64,000 nt of DNA from assembly GCF_018860155.1 (NCBI RefSeq), contig NZ_JAHKNI010000012.1, positions 186,001 through 250,000 on the forward strand, read 5' to 3'. The position numbers and the translations under genes were made by a program. A model generated the notes under the pieces. It did not search any database, had not been told where the DNA came from, and was given only the letters and a program-made list of their open reading frames with translations. Positions 33,373 through 42,581 of the stretch are shown here, one piece after another. How positions within the stretch are numbered: the first letter of the stretch is position 1; each line of letters starts with the position of its first letter. Source of the DNA: Nocardia albiluteola. GTDB lineage: Bacteria; Actinomycetota; Actinomycetes; Mycobacteriales; Mycobacteriaceae.

Positions 33373-34422
33373 TCAGCGACTGCTGCCGGTGGGAGGCATG
33401 TGTTCGTTCAGGAAGCCGAGGGCGTCCGCGGATGCCTGCGAGAGGATGGTGAAGTGGTTCGCGGTTGGATACAGCTTCAGGCGGGTCGGGCTCGTATTGG
33501 CCGAAAGCTGTTGGGCCAGTGTGACAGTCAACGGTGCTGGCAGCATGTCGTCGACAACACCCTGTTCGAGGGTGATCGGCGCCCGATAGCCGTGCGCGGG
33601 TACCGCCATATAATCCTGCAGTGCGGCGACCAACGCCGGGTCCGACAGTGGATGGGACACCAGGGTTCCCAGGGCTTGTCCGTGTACGGCCGCTTTGAGC
33701 TCCGTCAGACAGCCTGATCCCTTTCTCGCTATCGCCAGTACCTGCCTGCCGCGGTCGCTGAGATAACCGTCGACATCGAGGTCGGGCCGGGCATGGTCGA
33801 GGCCCGCGAGAATGAGAATGAGAATGAGGTTGAGCTGCAGGTCATTTCCTATCGGCAGGGTCGGAAAGGCCGGTCCCATCAGGTGGGTGCCGATGTCTTC
33901 GGCGTGGCTGGTCGGTGCGTAGGCGAGGCTGCCGCGCACGTCGATATCGGGTGCGTACTGCTGGGCGATGGCCGCGGCGAACAACGCGGCGTGTCCGCCC
34001 TGCGAATGGCCAGCCGAGACCGCGGTGGTCGAGATCGCCGGGTCGAGCCGATGGGCGGCCCGCACGGTGTCGAGCACCGCATGCCCTTCCGCGCGTCCGG
34101 CCTGGTACTCGATGACGCCCGGTGCGCCCAGCCCGATGTAATCGGTTGCCGCGACGGCGTATCCCGCGTCCAGGAATTGCGACAGGTACGGTGTCTGACT
34201 GATCGGCCCGGTAATGCCCCCGGTGAGGTTCGGCGCGCAGCCGAAGGTGATTCCCGTCGTGCCGTGGCCCCATGACACAACCCGCCAGCCCCCGGCCGGA
34301 GGATGCTCTCCTGGGAGATAGACATCGCCGCCGCTGGCTCGGCTACTCCGAACCGAGCGCCTTCCGGCGAGCATTTCACCGTTGGACGGCGACCACGCCC
34401 TCCCGCTATCGCTTCGACGCAC
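33373..34422 (-). CDS. Secretory-lipase-family alpha/beta hydrolase, N-terminus apparently missing
   Basis: The frame from GTG 34422 gives 349 aa, but homology starts near 'ASGGDVYLPGEHPPAGGW'. 'VVSWGHGTTG' is the oxyanion region, 'SAGHSQGGHAALF' holds the nucleophile Ser, and 'YPTANHFTIL' the catalytic His. The family is normally secreted with a signal peptide and a longer N-terminus. Here the upstream 100 bp translate without a signal sequence and meet a stop at 34522-34524. The gene is probably 5'-truncated near the island edge. Confidence 0.75.
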   Translation of the reverse strand: MRRSDSGRAWSPSNGEMLAGRRSVRSSRASGGDVYLPGEHPPAGGWRVVSWGHGTTGITFGCAPNLTGGITGPISQTPYLSQFLDAGYAVAATDYIGLGAPGVIEYQAGRAEGHAVLDTVRAAHRLDPAISTTAVSAGHSQGGHAALFAAAIAQQYAPDIDVRGSLAYAPTSHAEDIGTHLMGPAFPTLPIGNDLQLNLILILILAGLDHARPDLDVDGYLSDRGRQVLAIARKGSGCLTELKAAVHGQALGTLVSHPLSDPALVAALQDYMAVPAHGYRAPITLEQGVVDDMLPAPLTVTLAQQLSANTSPTRLKLYPTANHFTILSQASADALGFLNEHMPPTGSSR

Positions 34423-34587
34423 AGCGGGCGTTGCCGGTCCACCAACCCTGAAACCTGCACCACAGTGGTGGTCGTTGAGCGCTGAGAATGGAACGGAGCC
34501 GGTTCGCGATCCAACGGTGTGCTAGCACCAAAATGGCACTCTGGGGGCTAGTTCAGCAGCCCGCAACCCGTTGACCAGCGAAAATGG

Positions 34588-34830
34588 TTAGCTCTTCTTC
34601 ATCATGTCGTAGACGCGCTTGCACTCCGGGCAGACCGGGGAGCCGGGCTTGGCCGAGCGGGTGACCGGGAACACCTCGCCGCACAGGGCCACGACGTGGG
34701 TGCCCATGACGGCACTCTCGGCGATCTTCTCCTTCTTCACGTAATGGAAGTACTTGGGGATATCGCTACCGGTCGACTCGTCGGTGGTCGTATCCGGGCG
34801 AACCAGGGTATCGGTGCTCACCCCTTCCAT
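34588..34830 (-). CDS. DUF3039 protein
   Basis: The ATG at 34828-34830 gives 80 aa. 'HYVKKEKIAESAVMGTHVVA' and 'LCGEVFPVTR' precede 'GSPVCPECKRVYDMMKK', with a CxxC pair likely to bind zinc together with the earlier Cys. DUF3039 is a conserved actinobacterial small protein of unknown function. Its 3' end is duplicated 4 kb away, which marks an integration site. Confidence 0.88.
   Translation of the reverse strand: MEGVSTDTLVRPDTTTDESTGSDIPKYFHYVKKEKIAESAVMGTHVVALCGEVFPVTRSAKPGSPVCPECKRVYDMMKKS
34590..34613. repeat. Right copy of 24-bp direct repeat (att-like, in DUF3039)
   Basis: Identical to 30532-30555. It encodes the end of the intact DUF3039 gene (YDMMKKS then TAA). The two copies bracket LysR, MFS and lipase genes. 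Confidence 0.75.
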
Positions 34831-34936
34831 GATGCCGCATCGGCGCCCAGGCCGTCGCCGCAGCCTCGGGGGTTTGTTCGCCTGGCGGTGGATTACCGCA
34901 TGTGCATTCGTCACGGGGGAGTGGAAGACTCGAGGT

Positions 34937-35422
34937 ATGCAGCGTGACGGCGAAACCCCTGATGACCGCGCCCCGGGCGGCTCCGAACCCGAGGTCGAGG
35001 TCCCGGCGCCGGATGCGGTGCACGGCGAGGGTTTCTTCCGGGACACCCTGAATCAGGGCCCGGTGCCGCCGCCGCGCAAGCGCGAGGGGTTCTTCCGTCC
35101 GTCGAAGGAGGACAGGCCGGTCCTGATCACCGAGGCCGCGCCCTCGCTGGAGCAGCAGCATCGGGACCGGGTGCGCAGGTACTCGATCCTGATGGGGTTC
35201 CGCATCCCCTGCCTGGTGCTGGCCGCGATTGCCTACGGTGAGTGGCACAACGCGCTGATCTCGCTGGCCATCATCGGCGTCTCGGTTCCGCTGCCGTGGA
35301 TCGCGGTGCTCGTCGCGAACGACCGCCCGCCCCGCCGCAAGGACGAGCCCAGCCGGTGGGACGGGCGCCGCGCCGAGCACAAGGCGCTCGAGTCAGGCCG
35401 GAACCGCTCCATCGACGGATGA
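34937..35422 (+). CDS. DUF3099 membrane protein
   Basis: ATG 34937 gives 161 aa. The N-terminal half is charged and Pro-rich; 'PVLITEAAPSLEQQHRDRVR' leads into two membrane helices ('FRIPCLVLAAIAYG' and 'ALISLAIIGVSVPLPWIAVL') and a basic tail. This is the DUF3099 pattern, a conserved actinobacterial family of unknown function. It is divergent from DUF3039 and overlaps the MFS 3' end by 30 bp, convergently. Confidence 0.88.
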   Translation: MQRDGETPDDRAPGGSEPEVEVPAPDAVHGEGFFRDTLNQGPVPPPRKREGFFRPSKEDRPVLITEAAPSLEQQHRDRVRRYSILMGFRIPCLVLAAIAYGEWHNALISLAIIGVSVPLPWIAVLVANDRPPRRKDEPSRWDGRRAEHKALESGRNRSIDG

Positions 35423-36769
35423 GGCGCGCCGCGAGCGGAGAAATCCCGACATGATCGCGGCGCCCGCGCACAGCCCGCCCGCGATGTACCAGGCCAGGTC
35501 GTAACTGCCGCGCATGTCGCGGATGATGCCGGCTCCGGTGGCGGCCAGGGCCGCGCCGAGCTGATGCGAGGCGAACGCCCAGCCGAACGCCACCGGTCCG
35601 TCCTCGCCGAAATACCTGCGGCACAATGTGACCGTCGGCGGCACCGTCGCAACCCAGTCGAGTCCGTAGAACACGATGAACACCCACATGCTGGGTTTGG
35701 TGTCCGGCGCGAGCAGCGACGGCAGGATAACCAGCGACAGCCCGCGCAGCCCGTAGTAGGCGACCAGCAGGTAGCGCGGATCGGTGCGGTCGGTGAGCCA
35801 GCCCGAGGCGATGGTTCCGGCCACGTCGAAGATGCCGACGGTGGCCAGCAGGCTCGCCGCGGTGGTGGGCGGCATGCCGTGATCGTGGGCCGCACTAACG
35901 AAATAGGTGCCCACCAGCCCGTTGGTGGAGGCACCGCACACCATGAAACCCCCTGCCAGCAGCCAGAATTGCGGCCTGCGGGCGACGTGGAACAGCACCG
36001 TCACCGCGCGTGCGGCCCCGCCTCCCAGTTCCTTGCGTACCCCGACCTGGCTGCCGGGTTCCGCGCCGTACGCGGTGACGCCGATATCGCTGGGAAAGTC
36101 GCGGATGAACAGCAGCACCACCGGCACCACCGCCAGGGCCGCGCCCGCGATCACCAGCGACGGCGTCCGCCAGCCGTGGGCCTGGGCCAGCGCCGAGATC
36201 AGCGGCAGGAATACCAGCTGACCCGTCGCGCCGGCCGCGGTGAGCACGCCGGTCACCAGCCCGCGATGCCCGACGAACCAGCGGGTGCTGATGGTCGCCA
36301 CGAACGGCATCGACATCGATCCGACCCCGACGCCCACCAGCAGCCCCCACGTCGCCAGCAGCTGCCACGGCCGGGTCATGAAGACCGTCAGTCCGGCGCC
36401 CGCCGCCACCAGCAGCAGCGCGCACGCCACCACCCGGCGGATGCCGAAGCGGTCCATGAGTGCGGCCGCGAACGGCGAGATCAGCCCGTACAGCAGCACA
36501 TTCAGCGAGACCGCGGCGCCGATCGTGCCGTGCGACCAGCCGAATTCGTGGTGCAGCGGGTCCATCAGGACGCTGGGTGCGGATCGGAATCCGGCCGCGC
36601 CGATGAGCGCCACGAACCCGGCGGCCGCGACCAACCAGGCCGGGTGCATGCCGAACGGGCCGGTGCGGGCGGGCCGCGCGCCGAGGTGCGGCGCGGTGGC
36701 GTCGGAGGTGAGGGCGTCGTTCCGCCCGGCGGCTTCGGGGCCGCGGGCCGGGTCCTGCAGTTCGGTCAC
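35393..36769 (-). CDS. MFS transporter (oxalate/formate antiporter-like)
   Basis: GTG 36769 gives about 458 aa with some 12 membrane segments. 'LMDRFGIRRVVACALLLVAA' is motif A, 'GVGVGSMSMPFVATISTRWF' and 'HRGLVTGVLTAAGATGQLVF' fit the monocarboxylate/oxalate-type MFS. There is a soluble Ala/Pro-rich N-terminus of about 50 aa. The substrate is unknown. It starts 99 bp from the divergent VOC gene. Confidence 0.88.
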   Translation of the reverse strand: MTELQDPARGPEAAGRNDALTSDATAPHLGARPARTGPFGMHPAWLVAAAGFVALIGAAGFRSAPSVLMDPLHHEFGWSHGTIGAAVSLNVLLYGLISPFAAALMDRFGIRRVVACALLLVAAGAGLTVFMTRPWQLLATWGLLVGVGVGSMSMPFVATISTRWFVGHRGLVTGVLTAAGATGQLVFLPLISALAQAHGWRTPSLVIAGAALAVVPVVLLFIRDFPSDIGVTAYGAEPGSQVGVRKELGGGAARAVTVLFHVARRPQFWLLAGGFMVCGASTNGLVGTYFVSAAHDHGMPPTTAASLLATVGIFDVAGTIASGWLTDRTDPRYLLVAYYGLRGLSLVILPSLLAPDTKPSMWVFIVFYGLDWVATVPPTVTLCRRYFGEDGPVAFGWAFASHQLGAALAATGAGIIRDMRGSYDLAWYIAGGLCAGAAIMSGFLRSRRASSVDGAVPA

Positions 36770-36867
36770 CGGAAGATCGTCCCCGAGATTCGGTTGCGGT
36801 ACGAGTGGCCGGAGTGCCACAATCCGTCAATATCTGGCCACTCGATCCGGCCACCGTGGGAGGCGCC

Positions 36868-37605
36868 ATGATCCGCTGGAATACCGCATTCATCGATCGC
36901 CCCGCTGAGGGCTTCGACGCGGCGGGCGCGTTCTGGGCGCGGGTGACGGGCGCTCGCCTGTCCGAACGACGCGGCGAGCGAGGCGAATTCGCGACCCTGC
37001 TGCCGGAATCGGGCGACCCCTGTCTCCGGATCCAGGCGGTCGGCGGGCCCGGCGGTGCACACCTGGACCTGGACGTGGACGATCCCGAGTCGGCGCGGCG
37101 CGCGGCCCTGAGCCACGGGGCGAGCCTGGTTGCCGCACACGACGACTGGACGGTGTTGCGCTCGCCGCGGGGCGTGGTGTTCTGCTTGACCGTCGAGGAC
37201 GGAGAGCAGGCGCCGCCGGCCGTCCCGTCGCCGGACGGTGCCCTGAGCCGCCTCGATCAGATCTGCCTGGACATCGGGCCCGCGGGATTCGACGACGAGG
37301 TCCGCTTCTGGTCCGCGTTCACCGGGTGGGGTCTAACCCCCACCACCGACCCCGAATTCGCCCGGCTGGCGGTGCCGTCGCGGCTGCCGATCCGAATTCT
37401 GTTGCAGCGCTTGAACGAAGACCGTCCGCCGTCCGCGCATCTGGATATGGCGTGCTCGGACGTCGACGCGGTCGTGGCCTGGCACGAGCGGCTGGGCGCA
37501 CGCCGGGTCGGCGGCGGCCGGGCGTGGGCGGTGATGAGTGATCCCGCGGGCGGCACGTACTGCCTGACCAGCCGTGACCCGCACACCAGTCGCGTGACGG
37601 AGTAG
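36868..37605 (+). CDS. VOC-family (glyoxalase-like) protein, two domains
   Basis: ATG 36868 is chosen because GGGAGG precedes it by 6 nt; 245 aa. Two glyoxalase-like repeats are visible: 'AAGAFWARVTGARL' to 'GVVFCLTVE', and 'DDEVRFWSAFTGWGL' to 'GGTYCLTSR'. 'HLDLDVDD' and 'HLDMACSDVDAV' may supply metal ligands. The function could be resistance, isomerase or dioxygenase chemistry. It is followed 12 bp later by the AraC-type regulator, likely in one operon. Confidence 0.85.
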   Translation: MIRWNTAFIDRPAEGFDAAGAFWARVTGARLSERRGERGEFATLLPESGDPCLRIQAVGGPGGAHLDLDVDDPESARRAALSHGASLVAAHDDWTVLRSPRGVVFCLTVEDGEQAPPAVPSPDGALSRLDQICLDIGPAGFDDEVRFWSAFTGWGLTPTTDPEFARLAVPSRLPIRILLQRLNEDRPPSAHLDMACSDVDAVVAWHERLGARRVGGGRAWAVMSDPAGGTYCLTSRDPHTSRVTE

Positions 37606-37617
37606 GGGAGCGGGTAG

Positions 37618-38643
37618 ATGGCAGGGATGCTCTCGGAATCGGTTGCGCCACAGTCCGAAACGTCGCGCCCGCACTCCGTGGCGGTGCTGGCGCTGGAGCC
37701 GGTTGTCGGTTTCGACATGACGATCCCGCCGACCGTGCTCGGTTCGGCAGAGGCGCCGGATGGCACGCCGCTCTACGACGTGAAGATATGCGGCCTGAAC
37801 ACCTCCAGCGTCCGGTCCACGATGGGCTACGCGATCATCCCCGAGGCCGGGCCCGAGCTGCTGACCACGGCCGATACCGTGGTCGTGCCCGGTACCCAGA
37901 TGCCCGGGGCGCGCCGGTTCGGCACGCTGCCGCCGGATCTGTCGCGGGCGCTGCGGAGCATCCGGGACGATGCCCGTGTCGTGTCCATCTGCACCGGCGC
38001 GTTCGTGCTGGCCGCGGCGGGGCTGCTCGACGGCCGCCGGGCCACCACGCACTGGTCGTTCGCGGACGACTTCCGACGGCTGTATCCGCGCGTGCTGCTG
38101 GACGAGAACCTGCTGTTCGTCGAGGACGGAAACATCTGGACCGCAGCGGGTTTGGCCTCGGGGCTCGATCTGTGCCTGCAGCTGTTGCGCACCGATCACG
38201 GCAGCGAGGTCGCCAATCGAGCGGCGCGCTACTGCGTGGTTCCGCCGTGGCGCGAGGGCGGCCAGTCCCAGTTCATCGATCGTCAGGTCCCCGACGACGG
38301 TTCCGACGGCACCGCGCCCACCCGGGCGTGGATGCTGCGCCATCTCGACCACGACCTGGACCTGAATTCCCTTGCCGCCCATGCCCGCATGAGCGTGCGC
38401 ACCTTCACCCGCCGCTTCAAGGCGGAGACCGGGCAGGCCCCGGGCGGATGGCTGCTGCAGCAGCGCCTGCGGCACGCCCGGCACCTGCTCGAGACCACCG
38501 AACTCCCGATCGACGAGGTGGCGCGGGCGGCGGGCATGGGCACCGCGTCCTCGCTGCGCCACCACATGCGGGCCGAGTTGGGCGTGCCGCCGCTGGCCTA
38601 CCGCAAGACCTTTCGAGCGGTGCGGCACGCGGTAACCCATTGA
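37618..38643 (+). CDS. GlxA-type AraC-family regulator (DJ-1/PfpI + HTH)
   Basis: A 341-aa protein. The N-terminal DJ-1/PfpI-like domain holds 'SICTGAFVLAAAGLLDGRRA' and 'TTHW', with the Cys at the nucleophile-elbow position. The C-terminal AraC HTH pair is 'LNSLAAHARMSVRTFTRRFK' and 'IDEVARAAGMGTASSLRHHM'. GlxA-type regulators respond to amino or choline-like catabolites. It is probably cotranscribed with the VOC gene. Confidence 0.92.
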   Translation: MAGMLSESVAPQSETSRPHSVAVLALEPVVGFDMTIPPTVLGSAEAPDGTPLYDVKICGLNTSSVRSTMGYAIIPEAGPELLTTADTVVVPGTQMPGARRFGTLPPDLSRALRSIRDDARVVSICTGAFVLAAAGLLDGRRATTHWSFADDFRRLYPRVLLDENLLFVEDGNIWTAAGLASGLDLCLQLLRTDHGSEVANRAARYCVVPPWREGGQSQFIDRQVPDDGSDGTAPTRAWMLRHLDHDLDLNSLAAHARMSVRTFTRRFKAETGQAPGGWLLQQRLRHARHLLETTELPIDEVARAAGMGTASSLRHHMRAELGVPPLAYRKTFRAVRHAVTH

Positions 38644-38664
38644 GTAGTAACCATTCGATGTGCG

Positions 38665-39798
38665 CTACGGGGCCGGGCGGGTTCCGTGCGCCGGGTCCTC
38701 CGGCGCCGGGGCAGCCTGGCCGGCCCCGCCGGATACGTTGCGCCGCGCGCGCATCCGGTGCACGAGCCGCCGGCGGATGTGGTCGAAACGGGTCCTACGG
38801 GCGGGCCAGAATTCCTGCACGGTGGCGTTGAACTCGGCGCCGAGAATGACCGCGAACGCCAGGAAGAACGTGAACAGCAGGAAGGCGATCGGGGTGGCCA
38901 GCGCGCCGTAGCTGATTCCGGTCCGGGCCACCCAGGCCAGGTAGCCGCGCAGAATCGTGCTCGCGGTCATGAAGAACACGCCCGCGATCAGCGCGCCGCC
39001 GAACAGCCGGTGCCACGGCAGCGACCGGTGCAGGGCCAGCTTGTACAGCGTGGTGAGCCCGACGATGAGCAGCAGGCCGGTGCCCGGGTAGTAGAACGCG
39101 TCGATCAGCCGCAGCCCCGGTTCGCGCCAGGTGAGCGGCAGTGCCCGCCCGATCAACGTCGGTCCCAGCGCCACCAGCGGCAGCACGAAGACCGACACGA
39201 TCAGGAACAGCAGATACAGCAGCAGGGCGAAGATGCGCTGCCACACCGGATTTCGCGCGTCCTGCTGATTGTGCGCGGCCACGATCGCGTCCACGAAGGT
39301 CGCCATCGCCGACGATCCGGCCCACAGCGAGAGCACGAACCCGATCGACACCACCGCGCCGCGCCCGCGCCGCAGCACATCCCGCACCGTGGGGGCGATC
39401 AGATCGTCGACGACGGTGGGGCTGAACAGGTTCCGGCTGAAGGTGATGATCTTGGACTCGACGATGTGGACGGTGTCGGGCCCGAACCAGCCGCCGACGT
39501 AGCCCAGGCAGCCCAGCAGACCCAGCAGCAGCGGGGCCAGCGAGAGCGTCTGCCAGAAGGCGGCCGCGGAGGACTTGCCGAATATCTCGTCGTCCCAGGA
39601 TTTCACGGCCACGCGCGCCACGAACGCCCACAGCCGCAGCAATGCGTGGATGATCCGGCCGATCACCGGCGCCAACCACCGCCCGGGCACAACGGCCCGC
39701 GCGGGCGGCGCAGCGTGCGGCGCGGGCCCGGGCGTTGCGGGTCCGGCGGGCGTTGCGGGTCCGTCGCGGTGCGGGTCCGGCGTGTCGTGAGCGTCCAT
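38665..39798 (-). CDS. YihY/BrkB-family membrane protein
   Basis: ATG 39798 gives 377 aa (a GTG at 39819 is possible). A Pro/Ala-rich N-terminus of about 35 aa is followed by about six helices. 'AAAFWQTLSLAPLLLGLLGC', 'LSLWAGSSAMATFVDAI', 'PGTGLLLIVGLTTLYK' and 'SYGALATPIAFLLFTFFLAF' are typical of the YihY/BrkB family. A homologous gene occurs near sigA in mycobacteria. The function is not firmly known. Confidence 0.88.
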   Translation of the reverse strand: MDAHDTPDPHRDGPATPAGPATPGPAPHAAPPARAVVPGRWLAPVIGRIIHALLRLWAFVARVAVKSWDDEIFGKSSAAAFWQTLSLAPLLLGLLGCLGYVGGWFGPDTVHIVESKIITFSRNLFSPTVVDDLIAPTVRDVLRRGRGAVVSIGFVLSLWAGSSAMATFVDAIVAAHNQQDARNPVWQRIFALLLYLLFLIVSVFVLPLVALGPTLIGRALPLTWREPGLRLIDAFYYPGTGLLLIVGLTTLYKLALHRSLPWHRLFGGALIAGVFFMTASTILRGYLAWVARTGISYGALATPIAFLLFTFFLAFAVILGAEFNATVQEFWPARRTRFDHIRRRLVHRMRARRNVSGGAGQAAPAPEDPAHGTRPAP

Positions 39799-39924
39799 GC
39801 TGCCTACAGCATCGCCCACCCGCGCGCGGGATGCGCGCGCAGCGGCCGATCGTGTCGCCGGTGGGGAGCGTCACAGTCATGCCGGGCGTAAGCACTCACA
39901 CAGTGTCGGATTACCTTTCTGTCG

Positions 39925-41652
39925 GTGCGGATCGGTACTCTCCTTCGAGTGACTTCGGGTGGTGGCGGTTCTTTACGTGCATGGCAGCGCAGGGCTCTGA
40001 CCAGGTATTTGACGACCAAGCCACGCGATTTTCTCGCGGTCGCGACACCGGGGGCGGGCAAGACCACGTTCGCGCTGCGGGTGGCGGCCGAGCTGCTGGC
40101 CGATCGCACCGTCGATCAGATCACCGTGGTCGCGCCCACCGAACATCTCAAGCATCAGTGGGCGGCCTCGGCCTCGCGCACCGGCATCGCGCTGGATTCG
40201 AACTTCTCGAACTCCACCGGCGGCACCTCCGGCGATTATCACGGCGTCGTGGTCACGTATGCGCAGGTGGCCTCGCATCCGTTCAAGCATCGGGTGCGCA
40301 CCGAAAACCGCCGCACCCTGGTCATTCTCGACGAGATCCACCACGCGGGCGACGCCAAGAGCTGGGGCGAGGCGACCGCCGAGGCGTTCGGCGACGCCAC
40401 CCGCCGCCTGGCGTTGACCGGTACCCCGTTCCGCAGCGACGACAGCCAGATCCCGTTCGTCACCTACGAGCCCGACGAGAGCGGCTTCCCGCGCTCGCGG
40501 GCCGATCACACCTACGGCTATTCCGAGGCGCTGGCCGATGGCGTCGTGCGCCCGGTGGTGTTCCTGGCGTACTCGGGCGAGGCACATTGGCGCGACAGCG
40601 CGGGGGAGGAGTATTCCGCCCGCTTGGGCGAGCCGCTCAGCGCCGAGCAGACCGCGCGGGCGTGGCGCACCGCGCTCGATCCGGCGGGCGACTGGATGTC
40701 GAAGGTGCTGATCGCGGCCGACACCCGGCTGCGACAGCTGCGCGCCACGGGCATGGCCGACGCGGGCGGGCTGGTCATCGCGACCGATCAGGAGAAGGCG
40801 CGCGACTACGCCGATCTGCTGGAACACATTTCGGGCACCAAGCCGGCGGTGGTGCTGTCCGACGATCCGGGCTCCTCGGATCGGATCGACGAGTTCGCCC
40901 GCAGTACCGAGCCGTGGATGGTCGCGGTGCGCATGGTGTCCGAGGGGGTGGACGTGCCGCGCCTGGCGGTCGGGGTCTACGCGACCAGCGCCTCGACGCC
41001 GCTGTATTTCGCGCAGGCGATCGGCCGCTTCGTGCGCGTGCGGCGCCCCGGGGAGACCGCGAGCGTGTTCCTGCCCTCGGTGCCGGTGCTGCTGGATCTG
41101 GCCGCGCAGCTGGAGGTTCAGCGCGATCACGTCATCGGCAAGCCGCACCGGGAGAAGAACGCCCTGGACGACGAACTGCTGATCGATGCGAACAAGCAGC
41201 AGGACGAGCCGGGCGAGGAGGAGAAGAAGTTCGTCGCGCTGGCCGCGGATGCCGAGCTGGATCAGGTGATCTACGACGGCGATTCGTTCGGCACCGCGAC
41301 CTTCTCCGGCAGCGACGAGGAGGCCGACTACCTCGGCATTCCCGGGCTGCTGGATGCCGACCAGATGCGTGCGCTGCTGCGCGATCGGCAGACTCGTCAG
41401 GTGGCCGAGCGCACCGCCGCGGCGGAGGCGGGCCCGCAGGTGGCCGCGGCCTCGGAGCGCGTGGCCACCGCGGACAAGCTGGGCGAGCTGCGCCGCGAGC
41501 TCAACAGCCTGGTCGCCATGCATCACCACCGGACCGGCAAGCCGCACGGGGTGATCCACGGCGAGCTGCGACGCGAATGCGGTGGTCCGCCCACGGCGCT
41601 GGCCACGGCCGATCAGCTCTCCGAACGCATCTCGGCCCTGCGCCGGATGTAG
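39925..41652 (+). CDS. DEAD/DEAH-box helicase
   Basis: GTG 39925 gives 575 aa. 'AVATPGAGKTTFALRVAAEL' is Walker A, 'LVILDEIHHAGDAKSW' is the DExH box, 'LALTGTPFR' is motif III, and 'QAIGRFVRVRRPGE' is motif VI of the helicase C domain. An acidic and Lys-rich linker lies at residues 400-430. Superfamily 2 helicases of this type act on DNA or RNA; the target is unknown. A strong hairpin follows. Confidence 0.9.
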   Translation: MRIGTLLRVTSGGGGSLRAWQRRALTRYLTTKPRDFLAVATPGAGKTTFALRVAAELLADRTVDQITVVAPTEHLKHQWAASASRTGIALDSNFSNSTGGTSGDYHGVVVTYAQVASHPFKHRVRTENRRTLVILDEIHHAGDAKSWGEATAEAFGDATRRLALTGTPFRSDDSQIPFVTYEPDESGFPRSRADHTYGYSEALADGVVRPVVFLAYSGEAHWRDSAGEEYSARLGEPLSAEQTARAWRTALDPAGDWMSKVLIAADTRLRQLRATGMADAGGLVIATDQEKARDYADLLEHISGTKPAVVLSDDPGSSDRIDEFARSTEPWMVAVRMVSEGVDVPRLAVGVYATSASTPLYFAQAIGRFVRVRRPGETASVFLPSVPVLLDLAAQLEVQRDHVIGKPHREKNALDDELLIDANKQQDEPGEEEKKFVALAADAELDQVIYDGDSFGTATFSGSDEEADYLGIPGLLDADQMRALLRDRQTRQVAERTAAAEAGPQVAAASERVATADKLGELRRELNSLVAMHHHRTGKPHGVIHGELRRECGGPPTALATADQLSERISALRRM

Positions 41653-41657
41653 CGGAT

Positions 41658-41696
41658 ATCTCCGCCGGGCCGTCTCGAACCCGGCCCGGTGGAGAT
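41658..41696. terminator. Hairpin between helicase and bacterioferritin genes
   Basis: ATCTCCGCCGGGCC (41658-41671) pairs with GGCCCGGTGGAGAT (41683-41696) with one mismatch. It lies between two convergent genes and can serve both. Confidence 0.75.
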
Positions 41697-41698
41697 GC

Positions 41699-42181
41699 TC
41701 AGTCGCCCTCGGGCGTATCGGTGTAGCGCTGCAGGTACAGCTGCTCGCCGAGCGTGTTCAGCAGTTCGAGCTCGGTTTCCAGGTAGTCGATGTGGTGTTC
41801 CTCGTCCTCGAGGATGGTCTCGAAGATGCGCGCGGAGGTGGCGTCGCCGCGCGAGCGCATCAGTTCGATGGCCGGGCGGATCCGGTTGACCACCTCCACC
41901 TCGACCGCCAGATCGGCCCGCAGCTGCTCGGGCACGGTCTGCCCGATGCGCAGCGTGTTGAGCTTCTGGTAGTTGGGCAGTCCCTCGAGGAGCAGGATGC
42001 GGTCGGTGAGAATCTCCGCATGCTTCATCTCGTCGATGGACTCGTACCGCGTGTGCTTGGCGAGCTTGGTGAAGCCCCAGTTCTCCTGCATCTTGGCGTG
42101 CAGGAAGTACTGGTTGATCGCGGTCAGTTCGGCCGTGAGCTGCTCGTTGAGCAGCGCGATGATTTCCTTGTCGCCTTCCAT
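41699..42181 (-). CDS. bfr: Bacterioferritin
   Basis: The ATG at 42181 gives 160 aa. The ferroxidase ligands are in place: E18 in 'LTAELTAINQYF', E51 and H54 in 'DEMKHAEI', and the later Glu and Glu/His in 'ETILEDEEHHIDYLE'. M52 in 'DEMKHAEI' is the haem ligand of bacterioferritins. The four-helix bundle forms a 24-mer that stores iron. Bfd is encoded 150 bp upstream on the same strand. Confidence 0.96.
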   Translation of the reverse strand: MEGDKEIIALLNEQLTAELTAINQYFLHAKMQENWGFTKLAKHTRYESIDEMKHAEILTDRILLLEGLPNYQKLNTLRIGQTVPEQLRADLAVEVEVVNRIRPAIELMRSRGDATSARIFETILEDEEHHIDYLETELELLNTLGEQLYLQRYTDTPEGD

Positions 42182-42332
42182 GGGGTGTGATCGTGGCACA
42201 CCAGGATATTCGCCGTTGCTATAACAGCCAGCGTGTCTCGGCTTTCTGCAAGCAAATTCGGCCCCAGCGAAGCAAGGCTGGCCTAAAGGCTATACCGGGA
42301 CAATCCGGTCGGCCGGTTTACTCGGCGGCGTG

Positions 42333-42533
42333 TCAGGCGGCCGGGGCCTGCGCCGATGCGACCGATGTGGCGGTCATGGCCTGGCCGAACACCTCCGCGA
42401 GGCGCCGGGTGCAGCTGCCGCAGCCGGGCTTCCATCCGCAAGCGTTCTTGACCTGTTTGGTGGAGCAGGCGCCCGCGGCGACGCAGCTGTGCACGTCCGA
42501 TTCGGAGACGGCATTGCAGATACAGACGTACAC
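42333..42533 (-). CDS. bfd: Bacterioferritin-associated (2Fe-2S) ferredoxin
   Basis: GTG 42533 gives 66 aa. C4 and C6 in 'VYVCICNAVSESD' and C38 and C41 in 'GWKPGCGSC' are the four cluster ligands in the Bfd spacing. Bfd reduces iron in bacterioferritin so it can leave the store, and is made in low iron. Two tandem DtxR/IdeR-like boxes upstream agree with that. Confidence 0.93.
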   Translation of the reverse strand: MYVCICNAVSESDVHSCVAAGACSTKQVKNACGWKPGCGSCTRRLAEVFGQAMTATSVASAQAPAA

Positions 42534-42581
42534 GGTGGGCCTCGAGGTGCGGGAGCGTCGGTCGGGGTGAGGCACCGGGGA

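Noticed and set aside
39735..41726. A 663-codon open frame on the plus strand
   Set aside because: It lies in another frame of the helicase gene, which has clear motifs; the alternative has none.
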